Part shown: piece by piece, positions 51,911 through 60,552 of the stretch | How the letters are laid out: every line of letters begins with the position of its first letter | Position numbering within the stretch: the stretch's first letter is position 1 | Source: Pseudomonas cichorii | GTDB lineage: Bacteria; Pseudomonadota; Gammaproteobacteria; Pseudomonadales; Pseudomonadaceae | Assembly (NCBI RefSeq): GCF_015471405.1 | Contig: NZ_BLVZ01000001.1 | Span: 496,001-560,000, forward strand | Direction: 5' to 3' | DNA length: 64,000 bases | Translations under genes and position numbers: made by a program | The notes under the pieces: generated by a model | The model's database searches: none | Seen by the model: only the letters and a program-made list of their open reading frames with translations | What the model was told of the DNA's origin: nothing

Positions 51911-53879
51911 GCCCGAACCGGTTCATTTTGTTATACAGCCCGCCGCGGGATACCTTCAGGTGCTTTGCCGCCAGCCGGATATTTCCATTGGTGTGCTTCA
52001 GGGCACCGATGATCGCATTCATTTCATGGGCTCCCAGATCAGGCGCCTCGTTATATTCAGGGCGTGATGTGTGTTGTGCGCGCAGCGATGCCTGCATGAT
52101 TTCCAAAGGCAGATCACCTGGCTGGATCAATACAGTCGCAGCCAGATTGGTTGCCCTTTCGATGGTATTTTCCAGTTCACGTACATTTCCCGGCCATGAA
52201 TACGCCATGAGCACTTCCAGCGCCGGGGTGGAGATGCCTGACACCGCCTTGCGCAATGACTGCGCGCAACGATCGAGAAAGTGCTGCGCCAGAAGGGAGA
52301 TGTCGTCCTTGCGCATCCGCAACGGAGGCACGGTGAGGTTCAGGACATTGAGCCGGTAATAGAGGTCTTCCCTGAACGCGCCTTCAGCCACGGCCTGGCT
52401 CAGGTTGCGGTGGGTCGCGGCGATGATACGCACATCCACCTGCCGGGATTTCCTGGCACCGACCCGAGTTACCTCGCCTTCCTGCAAGACCCGCAACAGG
52501 CTGACCTGGGCGTCAAACGACATATCACCGATTTCATCGAGAAAAATGGTGCCGCCATCCGCCAGCTCGAACTTGCCCGCCGAACCACCGCGAGCCGACC
52601 CGGTGAACGCGCCTTCAACGTGACCAAACAGCTCACTCTGCACCAGCTCACGGGGAATGGCGCCACAATTGACCGCCACAAAGGGACCGCTGCTACGCTC
52701 GCTGGCGTTATGAATGGCCTGAGCGAACAATTCCTTGCCGGTTCCGCTTTCTCCGAGAATCAGCGTGGTGGAGTCGCTGCGACTCGCAATCCTGCCAAGG
52801 CGCAGCGCGTCCTGTATGACTCTGGAGTTGCCCTGAATGCTATCGAAGGTATAGCGAGCCTGAGCCCCCATGATGCGGCGGGTGATTTCGCGGATGCGCC
52901 GGTTTTCACGCAGCGACACGACCCGACCACCCTGCCCGGCCAGACAAACCGAGACCAGACATGCCAGTTGAGTGCCATCGTGGAGCTGAAAGGTACAGTC
53001 CAGATCCCGCAACGCTTCGCCCTGGCGCTGCATGATTGCCTCGTTCAACTCACTGTGCCCAAGTTGCAGGAACGGGCGCTCCAGCAGTTCAGGCCCGACC
53101 CGGAACAACTGGCGTGCATAGCGATTGAGCGCCTTGATGCAACCTTTGTCATCGAGGACCACCAGACCTTCATTGAGCACTTCCAGAACGCTGCGCTGTT
53201 CGTCCAGCAGAGCCTGCAACGCCATTTGCCGCGAAACGGCTTCAGCCGCCGCCTGTACAGTGCCCAGAGTATGGAAATGAAACCATCCAGGTTCGGCTGT
53301 CAGGGTCAGGATTGCCAGGGTTTCGCCACTGGCATTGCGGATCGGCGCAGCAGCGCAATGCATTCGGCGCTGCCGCAGGCCATTGGCAAAGTTCTCCTCG
53401 GCCAGCACGTAAACCAGACGATCCTCGGCAATCGCTAGGCCGGTACAGTTGGTGCCCTGAATGGATTCCGAGAGGCGACTGCCTACCGGGGTGATGTCCA
53501 GCCCGCAGAAACTCAGGGTCGTGCCCTGAGGATCGGTGAGGTTGATATGGCCTCTGGGGTTATAGGCGAGCAGACCGCGCATCACTTCCCGGGCTGTCTC
53601 GATCAATAAGGCGTTGCCGGTCAGTTTTTCAACCAGAGCCGTCGGCGTGACGAACCGGTATTCGGCATCTTCAGGGTCGATCCCCTTATCGACACTGCGC
53701 CGCCATGAAGCCCAGATGACCGGCCTGACCTCAGGATGAGGCTCGACCCTGCCTGCAAGACACTCGCGCCAGGCCTGTTGCAGTTCGGCCATTGGCCCGT
53801 CACTCAGGGCCAGCGGGCCGATGGCAGTGATGTAGTCCAGCTCATCCTGAGGCAATGTCAGGAACAAATGATCGGCCAT
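51888..53879 (-). CDS. Sigma-54-dependent activator, AcoR-like (GAF/PAS, AAA+, Fis-type HTH)
   Basis: The 663-residue protein has an N-terminal sensory region (GAF-like about 60-210, then a PAS-like segment about 220-320). An AAA+ ATPase domain follows (about 340-570) with Walker A GESGTGKE and Walker B GGTIFLDEIGD. A Fis-type helix-turn-helix lies at the end (NIRLAAKHLKVSRGGLYNKM). The sigma-54 contact loop reads GAFTGS where most members have GAFTGA. It is divergent from an operon that has a consensus sigma-54 promoter at 53995-54010, so it is the obvious activator. The AcoR group senses small metabolites directly; here a polyol or sugar derivative is inferred from the target genes. Confidence 0.93.
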   Translation of the reverse strand: MADHLFLTLPQDELDYITAIGPLALSDGPMAELQQAWRECLAGRVEPHPEVRPVIWASWRRSVDKGIDPEDAEYRFVTPTALVEKLTGNALLIETAREVMRGLLAYNPRGHINLTDPQGTTLSFCGLDITPVGSRLSESIQGTNCTGLAIAEDRLVYVLAEENFANGLRQRRMHCAAAPIRNASGETLAILTLTAEPGWFHFHTLGTVQAAAEAVSRQMALQALLDEQRSVLEVLNEGLVVLDDKGCIKALNRYARQLFRVGPELLERPFLQLGHSELNEAIMQRQGEALRDLDCTFQLHDGTQLACLVSVCLAGQGGRVVSLRENRRIREITRRIMGAQARYTFDSIQGNSRVIQDALRLGRIASRSDSTTLILGESGTGKELFAQAIHNASERSSGPFVAVNCGAIPRELVQSELFGHVEGAFTGSARGGSAGKFELADGGTIFLDEIGDMSFDAQVSLLRVLQEGEVTRVGARKSRQVDVRIIAATHRNLSQAVAEGAFREDLYYRLNVLNLTVPPLRMRKDDISLLAQHFLDRCAQSLRKAVSGISTPALEVLMAYSWPGNVRELENTIERATNLAATVLIQPGDLPLEIMQASLRAQHTSRPEYNEAPDLGAHEMNAIIGALKHTNGNIRLAAKHLKVSRGGLYNKMNRFGLSADAFR

Positions 53880-53907
53880 ATCCAGCTCTCTGAGTGTTCA
53901 TATCTTT

Positions 53908-53929
53908 GACATGTCATTGTAGACATGTC
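53908..53929. promoter_or_regulatory. Paired GACATGTC palindromes, activator-binding candidate
   Basis: Two identical 8-bp palindromes, GACATGTC at 53908-53915 and 53922-53929, lie 14 bp apart centre to centre. They sit 66-87 bp upstream of the sigma-54 promoter and just before the start of the activator gene. This fits an enhancer element for the divergent AcoR-like protein. Confidence 0.55.
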
Positions 53930-53994
53930 TTTCAAATAGACACTTTCTAGAATCAAAAACAATAATTCTCCTTAAATATCAATCAATTAATAAA

Positions 53995-54010
53995 TGGCAC
54001 AGCGCTTGCT
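53995..54010 (+). promoter_or_regulatory. Sigma-54 (-24/-12) promoter
   Basis: TGGCAC-N5-TTGCT matches the consensus TGGCAC-N5-TTGCW exactly, including the GG/GC spacing. It lies 60 bp before the dehydrogenase start, divergent from a sigma-54 activator gene. Confidence 0.85.
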
Positions 54011-54069
54011 CTCCTCTCAGCAGAGCGAATGACCCCACTCGCTCATCCAACTACAACAACAAGGAACGC

Positions 54070-55092
54070 ATGCATATGAGCAAGATCATTCGCCTGGGAC
54101 TCATCGGTGCAGGCCGCATGGGCAGTTTTCATGGCCAGACGGCCGCCCTGCATATTCCGGGAGCCAGCCTGGCTGCCATTGCCGACCCGACACCGGGGCA
54201 AGCCGCCCGCCTGGCTGAAAAGCTCAATGTCCAGCGGGTCTACACAGATCCGCAGCAATTGCTGGATGACCCTGAAATCGATGGTGTCCTGATTGCGGCT
54301 CCGGCTCGCAGCCACGCCGAACTGGTCATCGCAGCCGCCCGGGCCGGGAAAGGCGTCTTTTGCGAAAAGCCCATGGCAATCACGCTTGATGAAGCCGACC
54401 GGGCCATCGCCGCAGCCGCCGACGCACGGGTGCCTTTGCAAGTGGGGTTCAATCGACGCTTTGCCAGAAGCTTTCGTCAGGCGCATCTGGATGTCGTCGC
54501 CGGCCGGATTGGTACACCGCAACTGCTGCGCTCGGTCACCCGCGACCCGGCATTGAATAATCCGGCCGGCATCGGGCAGTGGGTCATTTTTCTGGAGACG
54601 CTGATCCACGATTTCGATGCCCTGCTCTACCTGAACCCCGGCGCCAGGGCCGTGGAGGTGAATGTCATGGCCGATGCACTGGTCGCTCCGGCCTACAAGG
54701 ACAAGGGCCTGCTGGACACCGCTGTGGTGACGATCCGTTTCGATAACGGCGCCATCGCGACTGCCGAGGCCAACTTCCAGGCGGTCTATGGCTACGATGT
54801 GCGGGGTGAAGTCTTTGGCAGCGCGGGCATGCTGACCATGGGCAGCGTCGCCCAGTCCGAACTGGTGCGTTATCTGGCAGATGGCATTCAGGCCGATACC
54901 CAGCGCATGGACACCGATCTGCTGCGCGATGCCTACATCGCCGAACTCAATCACTTCGTCGACTGCCTGCGCAGTGGCGAAAAACCACTGGCAAGCGGTG
55001 AAGATGCCCGGGCGGCACTGGCCATTGCCCGCGCCTGCATCGAGTCAGTCCAGCAGGGCAAGACGGTCCGGATACAAGGAGAACCGACATGA
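54070..55092 (+). CDS. Gfo/Idh/MocA-family dehydrogenase, inositol-2-dehydrogenase-like
   Basis: The 340-residue oxidoreductase has an N-terminal Rossmann fold with GLIGAGRMG at residues 10-18, the conserved CEKPMAI segment near 98, and a C-terminal alpha/beta domain with the catalytic region around ETLIHDFDALLYL. Family members oxidise myo-inositol or other polyols and sugars with NAD(P). The next gene is a TIM-barrel isomerase and a sugar-binding protein follows, which supports polyol or sugar catabolism. Starts at 54070 and 54076 are both ATG; the AAGGA site is four and ten bases upstream respectively. Its stop overlaps the next ATG (ATGA). Expression should depend on sigma-54. Confidence 0.88.
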   Translation: MHMSKIIRLGLIGAGRMGSFHGQTAALHIPGASLAAIADPTPGQAARLAEKLNVQRVYTDPQQLLDDPEIDGVLIAAPARSHAELVIAAARAGKGVFCEKPMAITLDEADRAIAAAADARVPLQVGFNRRFARSFRQAHLDVVAGRIGTPQLLRSVTRDPALNNPAGIGQWVIFLETLIHDFDALLYLNPGARAVEVNVMADALVAPAYKDKGLLDTAVVTIRFDNGAIATAEANFQAVYGYDVRGEVFGSAGMLTMGSVAQSELVRYLADGIQADTQRMDTDLLRDAYIAELNHFVDCLRSGEKPLASGEDARAALAIARACIESVQQGKTVRIQGEPT

Positions 55093-55880
55093 GTTTCTGC
55101 CCCTTCAAACTGGCAGTCAGCGCCGAAATGGTGTTTCTCGACCTGCCCTTCGTGCAACGTGTCCAGCGTATCCATGAGCTGGGATTCAGTGCCGAAATCT
55201 GGGACTGGACCACCAAGGACATCGCTGCGCTGAGTGCCACCGGCGCTGATTTCACCTCCATGACCGGTTATATCTCGGGCAACCTGACAGACGCCGAAGA
55301 TATTCAGCGTTTGCTGGACAGCGCCAGAGAATCACTGGCCGTTGCCGAGCGCCTGAACTGCCCCAGCCTCAACCTGCATGGCACCGGCCTGGATAACAAG
55401 GGCCTGCCGGTCAAACCTGTTGGCCATACCAGCGGGCGCATGTGGCTGAACGCCTGCAAGACCCTGGAGAAAATCGCCCGGCTTGGAGAGGAGCATTCCA
55501 GGGTGTTCCTGCTGGAAAACCTCAATACACAAGTCGACCATCCCGGCACGCCCTTCGCCCGGGCAGAAGATACACTGGCCCTGATCGAAGCAGTGGATAG
55601 CCCGTATCTGAAAATGAATCTGGACCTCTATCACGCGCAAATTGGCGAGGGAAACCTGATCGAACTGATCCAGCGTGCAGGCACCGCCATCGGAGAAATC
55701 CAGGTGGCGGATGTGCCTGGGCGCATGGAACCCGGCACCGGGGAAATCCATTACCCGGCCATTGCCAAAGCCCTGCATCGAACAGGCTACAGCGGCGTGG
55801 TCGGCCTGGAAGGCTGGGCCAGCGGCGATCCGGACATTGCGCTACACCGTTTTCGCCAGGCCTTTACTCTGGAGGAGTGA
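55089..55880 (+). CDS. TIM-barrel sugar isomerase, hydroxypyruvate-isomerase family
   Basis: The 263-residue protein is a xylose-isomerase-like TIM barrel of the Hyi/IolI/OtnI group. Metal-site acidic residues appear as Glu in VFLLENLN, Asp in MNLDLYHAQIGEG, His in the same loop and Glu in VGLEGWA near the end. It has the GRMEPGTGEIHYPAI segment characteristic of Hyi-like isomerases. Known members interconvert hydroxypyruvate and tartronate semialdehyde, or epimerise keto-sugars. It probably acts on the product of the upstream dehydrogenase. The four-base overlap implies coupled translation. Confidence 0.88.
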   Translation: MSFCPFKLAVSAEMVFLDLPFVQRVQRIHELGFSAEIWDWTTKDIAALSATGADFTSMTGYISGNLTDAEDIQRLLDSARESLAVAERLNCPSLNLHGTGLDNKGLPVKPVGHTSGRMWLNACKTLEKIARLGEEHSRVFLLENLNTQVDHPGTPFARAEDTLALIEAVDSPYLKMNLDLYHAQIGEGNLIELIQRAGTAIGEIQVADVPGRMEPGTGEIHYPAIAKALHRTGYSGVVGLEGWASGDPDIALHRFRQAFTLEE

Positions 55881-55893
55881 ATATTCAAAAGCC

Positions 55894-55931
55894 TCTGGCC
55901 CGGCCATCGAGCTGTCCGGCGCGGGGCCAGA
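55894..55931 (+). terminator. Stem-loop between isomerase and sugar-binding protein genes
   Basis: TCTGGCCC and GGGGCCAGA can pair across a GC-rich loop, 14 bp after the isomerase stop. It has no T run and may act as a partial terminator or RNA-stability element that adjusts binding-protein levels. Confidence 0.45.
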
Positions 55932-55983
55932 AGCACCGTTTACTTGATGAATTTCAACTCATAAAAACAAAAGGAAAACCATC

Positions 55984-56901
55984 ATGCGCCACTCACTTGT
56001 ACTTGCCTTCCTGACCCTGCTGTTCAGTCATGGGGTGCTTGCCGACTACCGGATCGGCGTCAGCATCGCCAAGGTCGACGATAACTTCATGACTTACGTG
56101 CGCAACGGTCTGAATGACGCGGCGAAAAAAGAAAACGTGAAGATCCAGTTCGAGGATGCCCAAGGGGACGTGGTTCGCCAGCTCAGCCAGGTCGAGGGCT
56201 TTATCAGCCAGAAAGTGGATGCGATCATTGTATTGCCGGTCGATACCGCTGCTGCCGTCAATATCACTCGTGCCGCCACCAAGGCCACAATCCCGCTGGT
56301 CTACGTCAACCGCCGCCCCGACCAACAGACACTGCCTGCCGGCGTTGTGGCCGTTGCTTCCCAGGACATCCAGGCCGGTCAGCTACAGATGCAATACCTG
56401 GCTGAAAAGATGGGCGGTAAAGGGAATCTGGCGATCATCATGGGCGATCTGGTGCAAAACGCGACCCAAGGCAGAACCGAAGGGGTCAAGCAGGTTTTGA
56501 AGCAGTATCCCGACATCAGGATCGTGGGTGAACAGAGTGCCATGTGGCAGCGTGACAAAGGCATGGACCTGACCAGCAACTGGTTACTGGCCGGAGTCAG
56601 GATCGACGCGGTCGTGGCCAACAATGATGAAATGGCAATCGGTGCCGCCATGGCACTGCAACAGGCCGGGCAACGCTCGACACCTGTCGTGGGCATCGAC
56701 GGCCTTCCCGATGGTCTTGCGGCCATCAAGCGCGGTCAATTGGCGGCATCGGTGTTTCAGGACCCGCAGGCCCAGGCCAGCAGTGCCATCACCGCCGCGC
56801 TACGGATGATAAAGGGAGAGCCCGTAGAGTCCGATATATGGGTGCCCTACCAATTGATCAGGCCGGATCAGGTCTCGACCTTCGCACAACACTTCAAGTA
56901 G
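55984..56901 (+). CDS. Periplasmic sugar/polyol-binding protein (RbsB-type, family 2)
   Basis: The 305-residue protein has a signal peptide (cut near GVLA-DYRIG) and the two-lobed type I periplasmic-binding fold of RbsB/IbpA. Typical segments are VSIAKVDDNFMTYV at the first strand, VDAIIVLPVD, YVNRRPD and DAVVANNDEMAIGAA. The ligand is likely a monosaccharide or inositol, judged by fold and operon. The matching permease and ATPase genes are absent here, so the protein either uses a transporter encoded elsewhere or works as a chemoreceptor partner. Good AAAGGA site before the ATG. Its 3' end overlaps the convergent TetR gene by 8 bp. Confidence 0.9.
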   Translation: MRHSLVLAFLTLLFSHGVLADYRIGVSIAKVDDNFMTYVRNGLNDAAKKENVKIQFEDAQGDVVRQLSQVEGFISQKVDAIIVLPVDTAAAVNITRAATKATIPLVYVNRRPDQQTLPAGVVAVASQDIQAGQLQMQYLAEKMGGKGNLAIIMGDLVQNATQGRTEGVKQVLKQYPDIRIVGEQSAMWQRDKGMDLTSNWLLAGVRIDAVVANNDEMAIGAAMALQQAGQRSTPVVGIDGLPDGLAAIKRGQLAASVFQDPQAQASSAITAALRMIKGEPVESDIWVPYQLIRPDQVSTFAQHFK

Positions 56902-57508
56902 TCCGACAGAGATAGTTCTCAAGCAGCGTGACGACTTCTGCGACAAAATCCGGATTGCCGAGCAGGTCTGGCCTGTCGGCAGTCACGGTATGGATGATGC
57001 CGTGCGCAGCGATACCCATCAGGTAGATCGAAAGATCCGGGTCGGGGACGTTCTTCATGAACGGCTTCAGCACCTCAGCGAACTGTTTGCGCATTTGATC
57101 CGGGTCATCCGCCTGCCTCACCGTATGAGGCAACTCCTCATGAATTGCCTTGTGCAATGCCGGCGCAACACGGTGTTCGTTGACGATCATCTCGACAATC
57201 AGGGTCAGTGCGTCGCGCAGAGAGGGCTGCTGCGGCAAGACTTCCAGCGCTTTGAGCAAGTCAGTGCGCGTGGCCACCGCATGGCGCCGCTGTAATTCGG
57301 CAATCACGGCTTCCTTGTTCGGGAAGAACTGATACAGCGAACCGATATTGACGCCCGCACGCTCTGCAATGGCGTTGGTCGTCAGGCCTTCCCAGCCGAC
57401 CCGGATCAAAATGTAAGTCGCCGCCTGAATAATCGCATCGACCGTGGCACGGGAGCGCGCCTGAGCCGGGATTTTCCTGGGGTTTACGGCTGCTCGGCCT
57501 TTGCTCAC
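56894..57508 (-). CDS. TetR-family transcriptional regulator
   Basis: The 204-residue protein has a TetR DNA-binding domain at about 18-65 (LTTNAIAERAGVNIGSLYQFFPNKEAV) and a helical C-terminal ligand domain. The GTG start at 57508 follows GGAG by six bases. It is divergent from a nitroreductase-family gene across about 100 bp that contains a short dyad, TAAG-N6-CTTA at 57540-57553, so it probably represses that gene. Inducer unknown. Confidence 0.9.
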   Translation of the reverse strand: MSKGRAAVNPRKIPAQARSRATVDAIIQAATYILIRVGWEGLTTNAIAERAGVNIGSLYQFFPNKEAVIAELQRRHAVATRTDLLKALEVLPQQPSLRDALTLIVEMIVNEHRVAPALHKAIHEELPHTVRQADDPDQMRKQFAEVLKPFMKNVPDPDLSIYLMGIAAHGIIHTVTADRPDLLGNPDFVAEVVTLLENYLCRTT

Positions 57509-57609
57509 GGGCGGCTCCAGAACATGAGTATTTAAAACATAAGCTTTAACTTACGATTTTGAAGCGTGGACACACAACACCCTTCATGTTCTTGAGAGCA
57601 TTTCCAACC

Positions 57610-58338
57610 ATGAAAACACCAGACTTCGTGAGTGCCTGGGACGGCTTCCAGACTGCAAATCACTTTCGCAGAGCCATTCGCAAATTCAACTCCAGCCCCA
57701 TTGCAGAGGATGACGTCAATGCACTGCTCGCTGAAGCGGCTTATGCGCCGTCCAGCGGGAACATGCAGCCGTACGAGCTGCACTGGATCCGGGACCCGGC
57801 CTTGAAAACCAGTATGACGGCGGCCTGCAATGGGCAGAAAGCGGCTGCATCGGCAGCAGAATTCATTGTCGTAGTGGCAAGCCCCGCACTCGGGCTGCGC
57901 ACCGCCAAAGCGCAGCTTGAACATGTCGAAGGCTCATCGCTGCTGGGACAGAATTCCAAAGCCTATTACCGCAAGCAAGTGGGGATGTTTCAGAAGATCC
58001 TCGGGCTCGGATCTTCTGCCCTGTGGTCACCGCTGGTTTTTCTTGCGGCACTTATTCGCCCCACCTTGTCCCTGATCCCCATAGGTCACATCGGCGGCCG
58101 TCAATGGGCTGCGCGCAACGCCATCTTCGCAGCCCAGACACTGATGCTCGGAGCTGCCGCAAAAGGAATCGACTCCTGCCCGATGGAAGGCTTTTCCGCC
58201 TCTCGGGTTGCCAGTCTTTTAAAACTTCCACGGGGTTCAGTGATTCCGCTCGTTATAGCACTCGGGTATCGCGCCGATGATGCAAGAATCGAAGAACAGT
58301 GGCGCCAGACAATAACGGAGCTTGTGGTTTCGCACTGA
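57610..58338 (+). CDS. Nitroreductase-family FMN oxidoreductase
   Basis: The 242-residue protein has the nitroreductase fold. FMN-contact residues are suggested by RRAIRKFNSSPI near 23 and by APSSGNMQPYELHWI near 52-66, and the family's late segment appears as GIDSCPMEGFSASRVASLL. Members reduce nitroaromatics, quinones or flavins with NAD(P)H. The physiological substrate is not evident. A longer frame begins at 57559, but the family starts near MKTPDFVSAWDGF, so the ATG at 57610 is preferred. It is divergent from a TetR gene that likely controls it. Confidence 0.88.
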   Translation: MKTPDFVSAWDGFQTANHFRRAIRKFNSSPIAEDDVNALLAEAAYAPSSGNMQPYELHWIRDPALKTSMTAACNGQKAAASAAEFIVVVASPALGLRTAKAQLEHVEGSSLLGQNSKAYYRKQVGMFQKILGLGSSALWSPLVFLAALIRPTLSLIPIGHIGGRQWAARNAIFAAQTLMLGAAAKGIDSCPMEGFSASRVASLLKLPRGSVIPLVIALGYRADDARIEEQWRQTITELVVSH

Positions 58339-58668
58339 ATCCGAGTAGCAGCGGCCCCGATCAATATGGGCTGCTGCAACCACTTTAAATTGATAATAAG
58401 TCTCACTAACAAACGATAAATACTTTTATAAACTGCCTGATCATCCCCCTGAAAACACTCTTCCGACCCCATAGAACTTCGCCTTCAAATTCTGTCATTT
58501 CACATACTTGCAAAACGCTAGCACTGAACTACATTGCTATTCATTCCCAGCCTGCATAGTCAGGCGCCCTACCCGTTTGGTTGTATAGACAGGAGTAATG
58601 CCTGCCCCGGATGCAGTTTGAAATATCTGACAAGGACATTCCGTCATAACAATCAAGAGGGATGCTTG
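58339..58668. other. Intergenic region before the ebo operon
   Basis: This 330-bp gap starts with an imperfect stem (GCAGCGGCCC near 58350 with GGGCTGCTGC near 58367) that may end the nitroreductase transcript. The remainder is AT-richer and should contain the ebo promoter. A possible sigma-70 pair is TTGCAA near 58509 and TACATT near 58531. No gene is evident. Confidence 0.5.
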
Positions 58669-60552
58669 ATGAAGCATAGTCAGTTGTACCGTGCGTTCTC
58701 TAAAACAGGAGTCGCCGGAAGTTGGTGGCTGTCGTTGCTGTGTTTTTCGATTCTGGTCATCGCCAGTTTCATGCTGTTTGGTGAACAGATCGAACAATTC
58801 CTGACAGGTTTAAGCCTGACGATTCCGTCAGACCCTATTCAGAAGTTAAACCTCGCACTTCTGTTGATTGCACTGCTTGCTTTCGACGTCGTACTGCCCG
58901 TGCCCTCCAGCATTGTGGCGCTGCTGGCGGTGGCTCTGCTTGGAAGTGTGGGCGGTTATTTCGTCATCTTCATCGGCCTTTGTCTCGGTGCCGGCATTGG
59001 CTATGCCCTTGGCGCGGGCTACTTTCGCTTGCTGTCCGGGCGTCTGTCGGTGAATAAGCGCAGTACCGGGCAACTGGCCTATCAGCTCAATACCTTGTCG
59101 TTGATTTGCCTTCGTGGCGTGCCGGTTCTGGCCGAAACCTCAGTGGTGGCTGCCGGCATGCAGCGCTATCCGCTGCGTCAGTTCCTGTTGGTCACCACCC
59201 TGGCCAATGCCGGACTTGCCCTGGCCTACAGCGCTATCGGCACTTACCTCATGGAGAAGAACGCACTGTTGGCCACGGTACTGGCCAGTATGGTGCTGCC
59301 TGGTCTGTTCCTCGTAGGACGGAGCCTGTTCAAGACGGCAAAAGCACGCCTTGTAAAAGACACCGGCCGCCCTTTGCAGGGCCGCTTCGAGGTCAGTTAC
59401 AACTACCCCGTGGTCTTTACCGATCACCTGTTCGACCCGAAAAATGACTGCCTGCGTGAACAACTCACCACCCAGCAGGCTGGCCGGGTAACGGTGCTGA
59501 TCTTTGCCGACGAGCAACTGCTCAAATCGTCGCCCCATCTGCTGCCGCAAATTGATGCCTACTTTGCCGCGCACAGCCACGACTTGCGCTTGCAGACCGC
59601 TCCCATCGCGGTGCCTGCGGGCGAATCGAGCAAGACCCCGCAAGTATTGCATCAGCTCTATGAGCACATGTTGCAGCACGGGCTGGACCGGCATTGTTAT
59701 GTGCTGGCCATGGGCGGCGGTGCCGTGCTGGATGCCGTGGGTTATGCCTGCTCCACCTTCCATCGTGGCATGCGCCTGATTCGTATCCCGACCACGGTGC
59801 TTGCGCAGAACGATGCGGGTATCGGCGTCAAGAACGGCATCAATGCCTTTGGCCAGAAGAACCTGCTTGGTGCGTTCTGCCCGGCCAATGCGGTTATCAA
59901 CGACTTTCAGATGCTGCTCAGCCTGTCGCAGCGTGACAGGATCGCCGGGCTGGCCGAAGCCGTGAAAGTGGCCTCCATCAAGGACTCGGCCTTTTTCCAG
60001 TGGATGGAGCAGCAAGCCCAGGCGCTGGCGGACTTCGAACACAACGCCAGCCGTTACGCCATCCGCCGTTGTGCGGAGCTGCATCTGGGGCATATCACCG
60101 GCGCAGGCGACCCGTTCGAGCGGGGCAACGGTCGGCCGCTGGATTATGGCCACTGGTCCGCTCACAAGCTGGAAAACCTGAGTCAGCACCGTTTGCGCCA
60201 TGGTGAAGCGGTTGCCGTGGGCATGGCGCTGGACGCGCTGTACGCCAATGCGGTGGGGCTGCTGTCGGACACCGATACCGAGCGCCTGTTGCACTTGCTC
60301 GTGCAGCTCGGTTTCAGCCTCAACCCGCCAGAGCTGCTGCTCAAGGACTCGCAAGGCCGCTCGCTGATCGTGCAAGGGCTGGAAGAGTTCAGGCAGCACC
60401 TTGGCGGCCAGCTCTCCATCCCGATGCTCACCAGCCTGGGTGAGTCCACCGATCTGCACGAGATCGATTTCGCTCTGATGGAGCAAGCCCTGCAGCGCCT
60501 GTCGTCCTACAGCACATCGCCCCTCGGATGGCCCAAGAGTTGCCCTGAATGA
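58669..60552 (+). CDS. eboD: EboD: VTT/DedA-like membrane domain fused to dehydroquinate-synthase-like cyclase
   Basis: The 627-residue protein has two parts. Residues 1-215 have about five to six hydrophobic helices in the pattern of VTT/DedA/SNARE-associated proteins. Residues 235-605 are a sugar-phosphate-cyclase domain with AMGGGAVLDAVGYACSTFHRG, IPTTVLAQNDAGIGVKNGIN, GLAEAVKVASIKD and the metal-binding DYGHWSAHKLE...LRHGEAVAVGMALD. The IPTTVLAQNDAGIGVKNGIN segment is more like sedoheptulose-7-phosphate cyclases than AroB. AroB does DHQ synthesis, so this is not expected to be the shikimate enzyme. ATG 58669 follows AGAGGGA; a longer open frame upstream has no ribosome site. First gene of an ebo/EDB-type operon. 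Confidence 0.85.
   Translation: MKHSQLYRAFSKTGVAGSWWLSLLCFSILVIASFMLFGEQIEQFLTGLSLTIPSDPIQKLNLALLLIALLAFDVVLPVPSSIVALLAVALLGSVGGYFVIFIGLCLGAGIGYALGAGYFRLLSGRLSVNKRSTGQLAYQLNTLSLICLRGVPVLAETSVVAAGMQRYPLRQFLLVTTLANAGLALAYSAIGTYLMEKNALLATVLASMVLPGLFLVGRSLFKTAKARLVKDTGRPLQGRFEVSYNYPVVFTDHLFDPKNDCLREQLTTQQAGRVTVLIFADEQLLKSSPHLLPQIDAYFAAHSHDLRLQTAPIAVPAGESSKTPQVLHQLYEHMLQHGLDRHCYVLAMGGGAVLDAVGYACSTFHRGMRLIRIPTTVLAQNDAGIGVKNGINAFGQKNLLGAFCPANAVINDFQMLLSLSQRDRIAGLAEAVKVASIKDSAFFQWMEQQAQALADFEHNASRYAIRRCAELHLGHITGAGDPFERGNGRPLDYGHWSAHKLENLSQHRLRHGEAVAVGMALDALYANAVGLLSDTDTERLLHLLVQLGFSLNPPELLLKDSQGRSLIVQGLEEFRQHLGGQLSIPMLTSLGESTDLHEIDFALMEQALQRLSSYSTSPLGWPKSCPE

Noticed and set aside
58534..58668. N-terminal extension of EboD beginning at 58534
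   Set aside because: The added residues are not membrane-like and have no ribosome site; ATG 58669 has AGAGGGA upstream.
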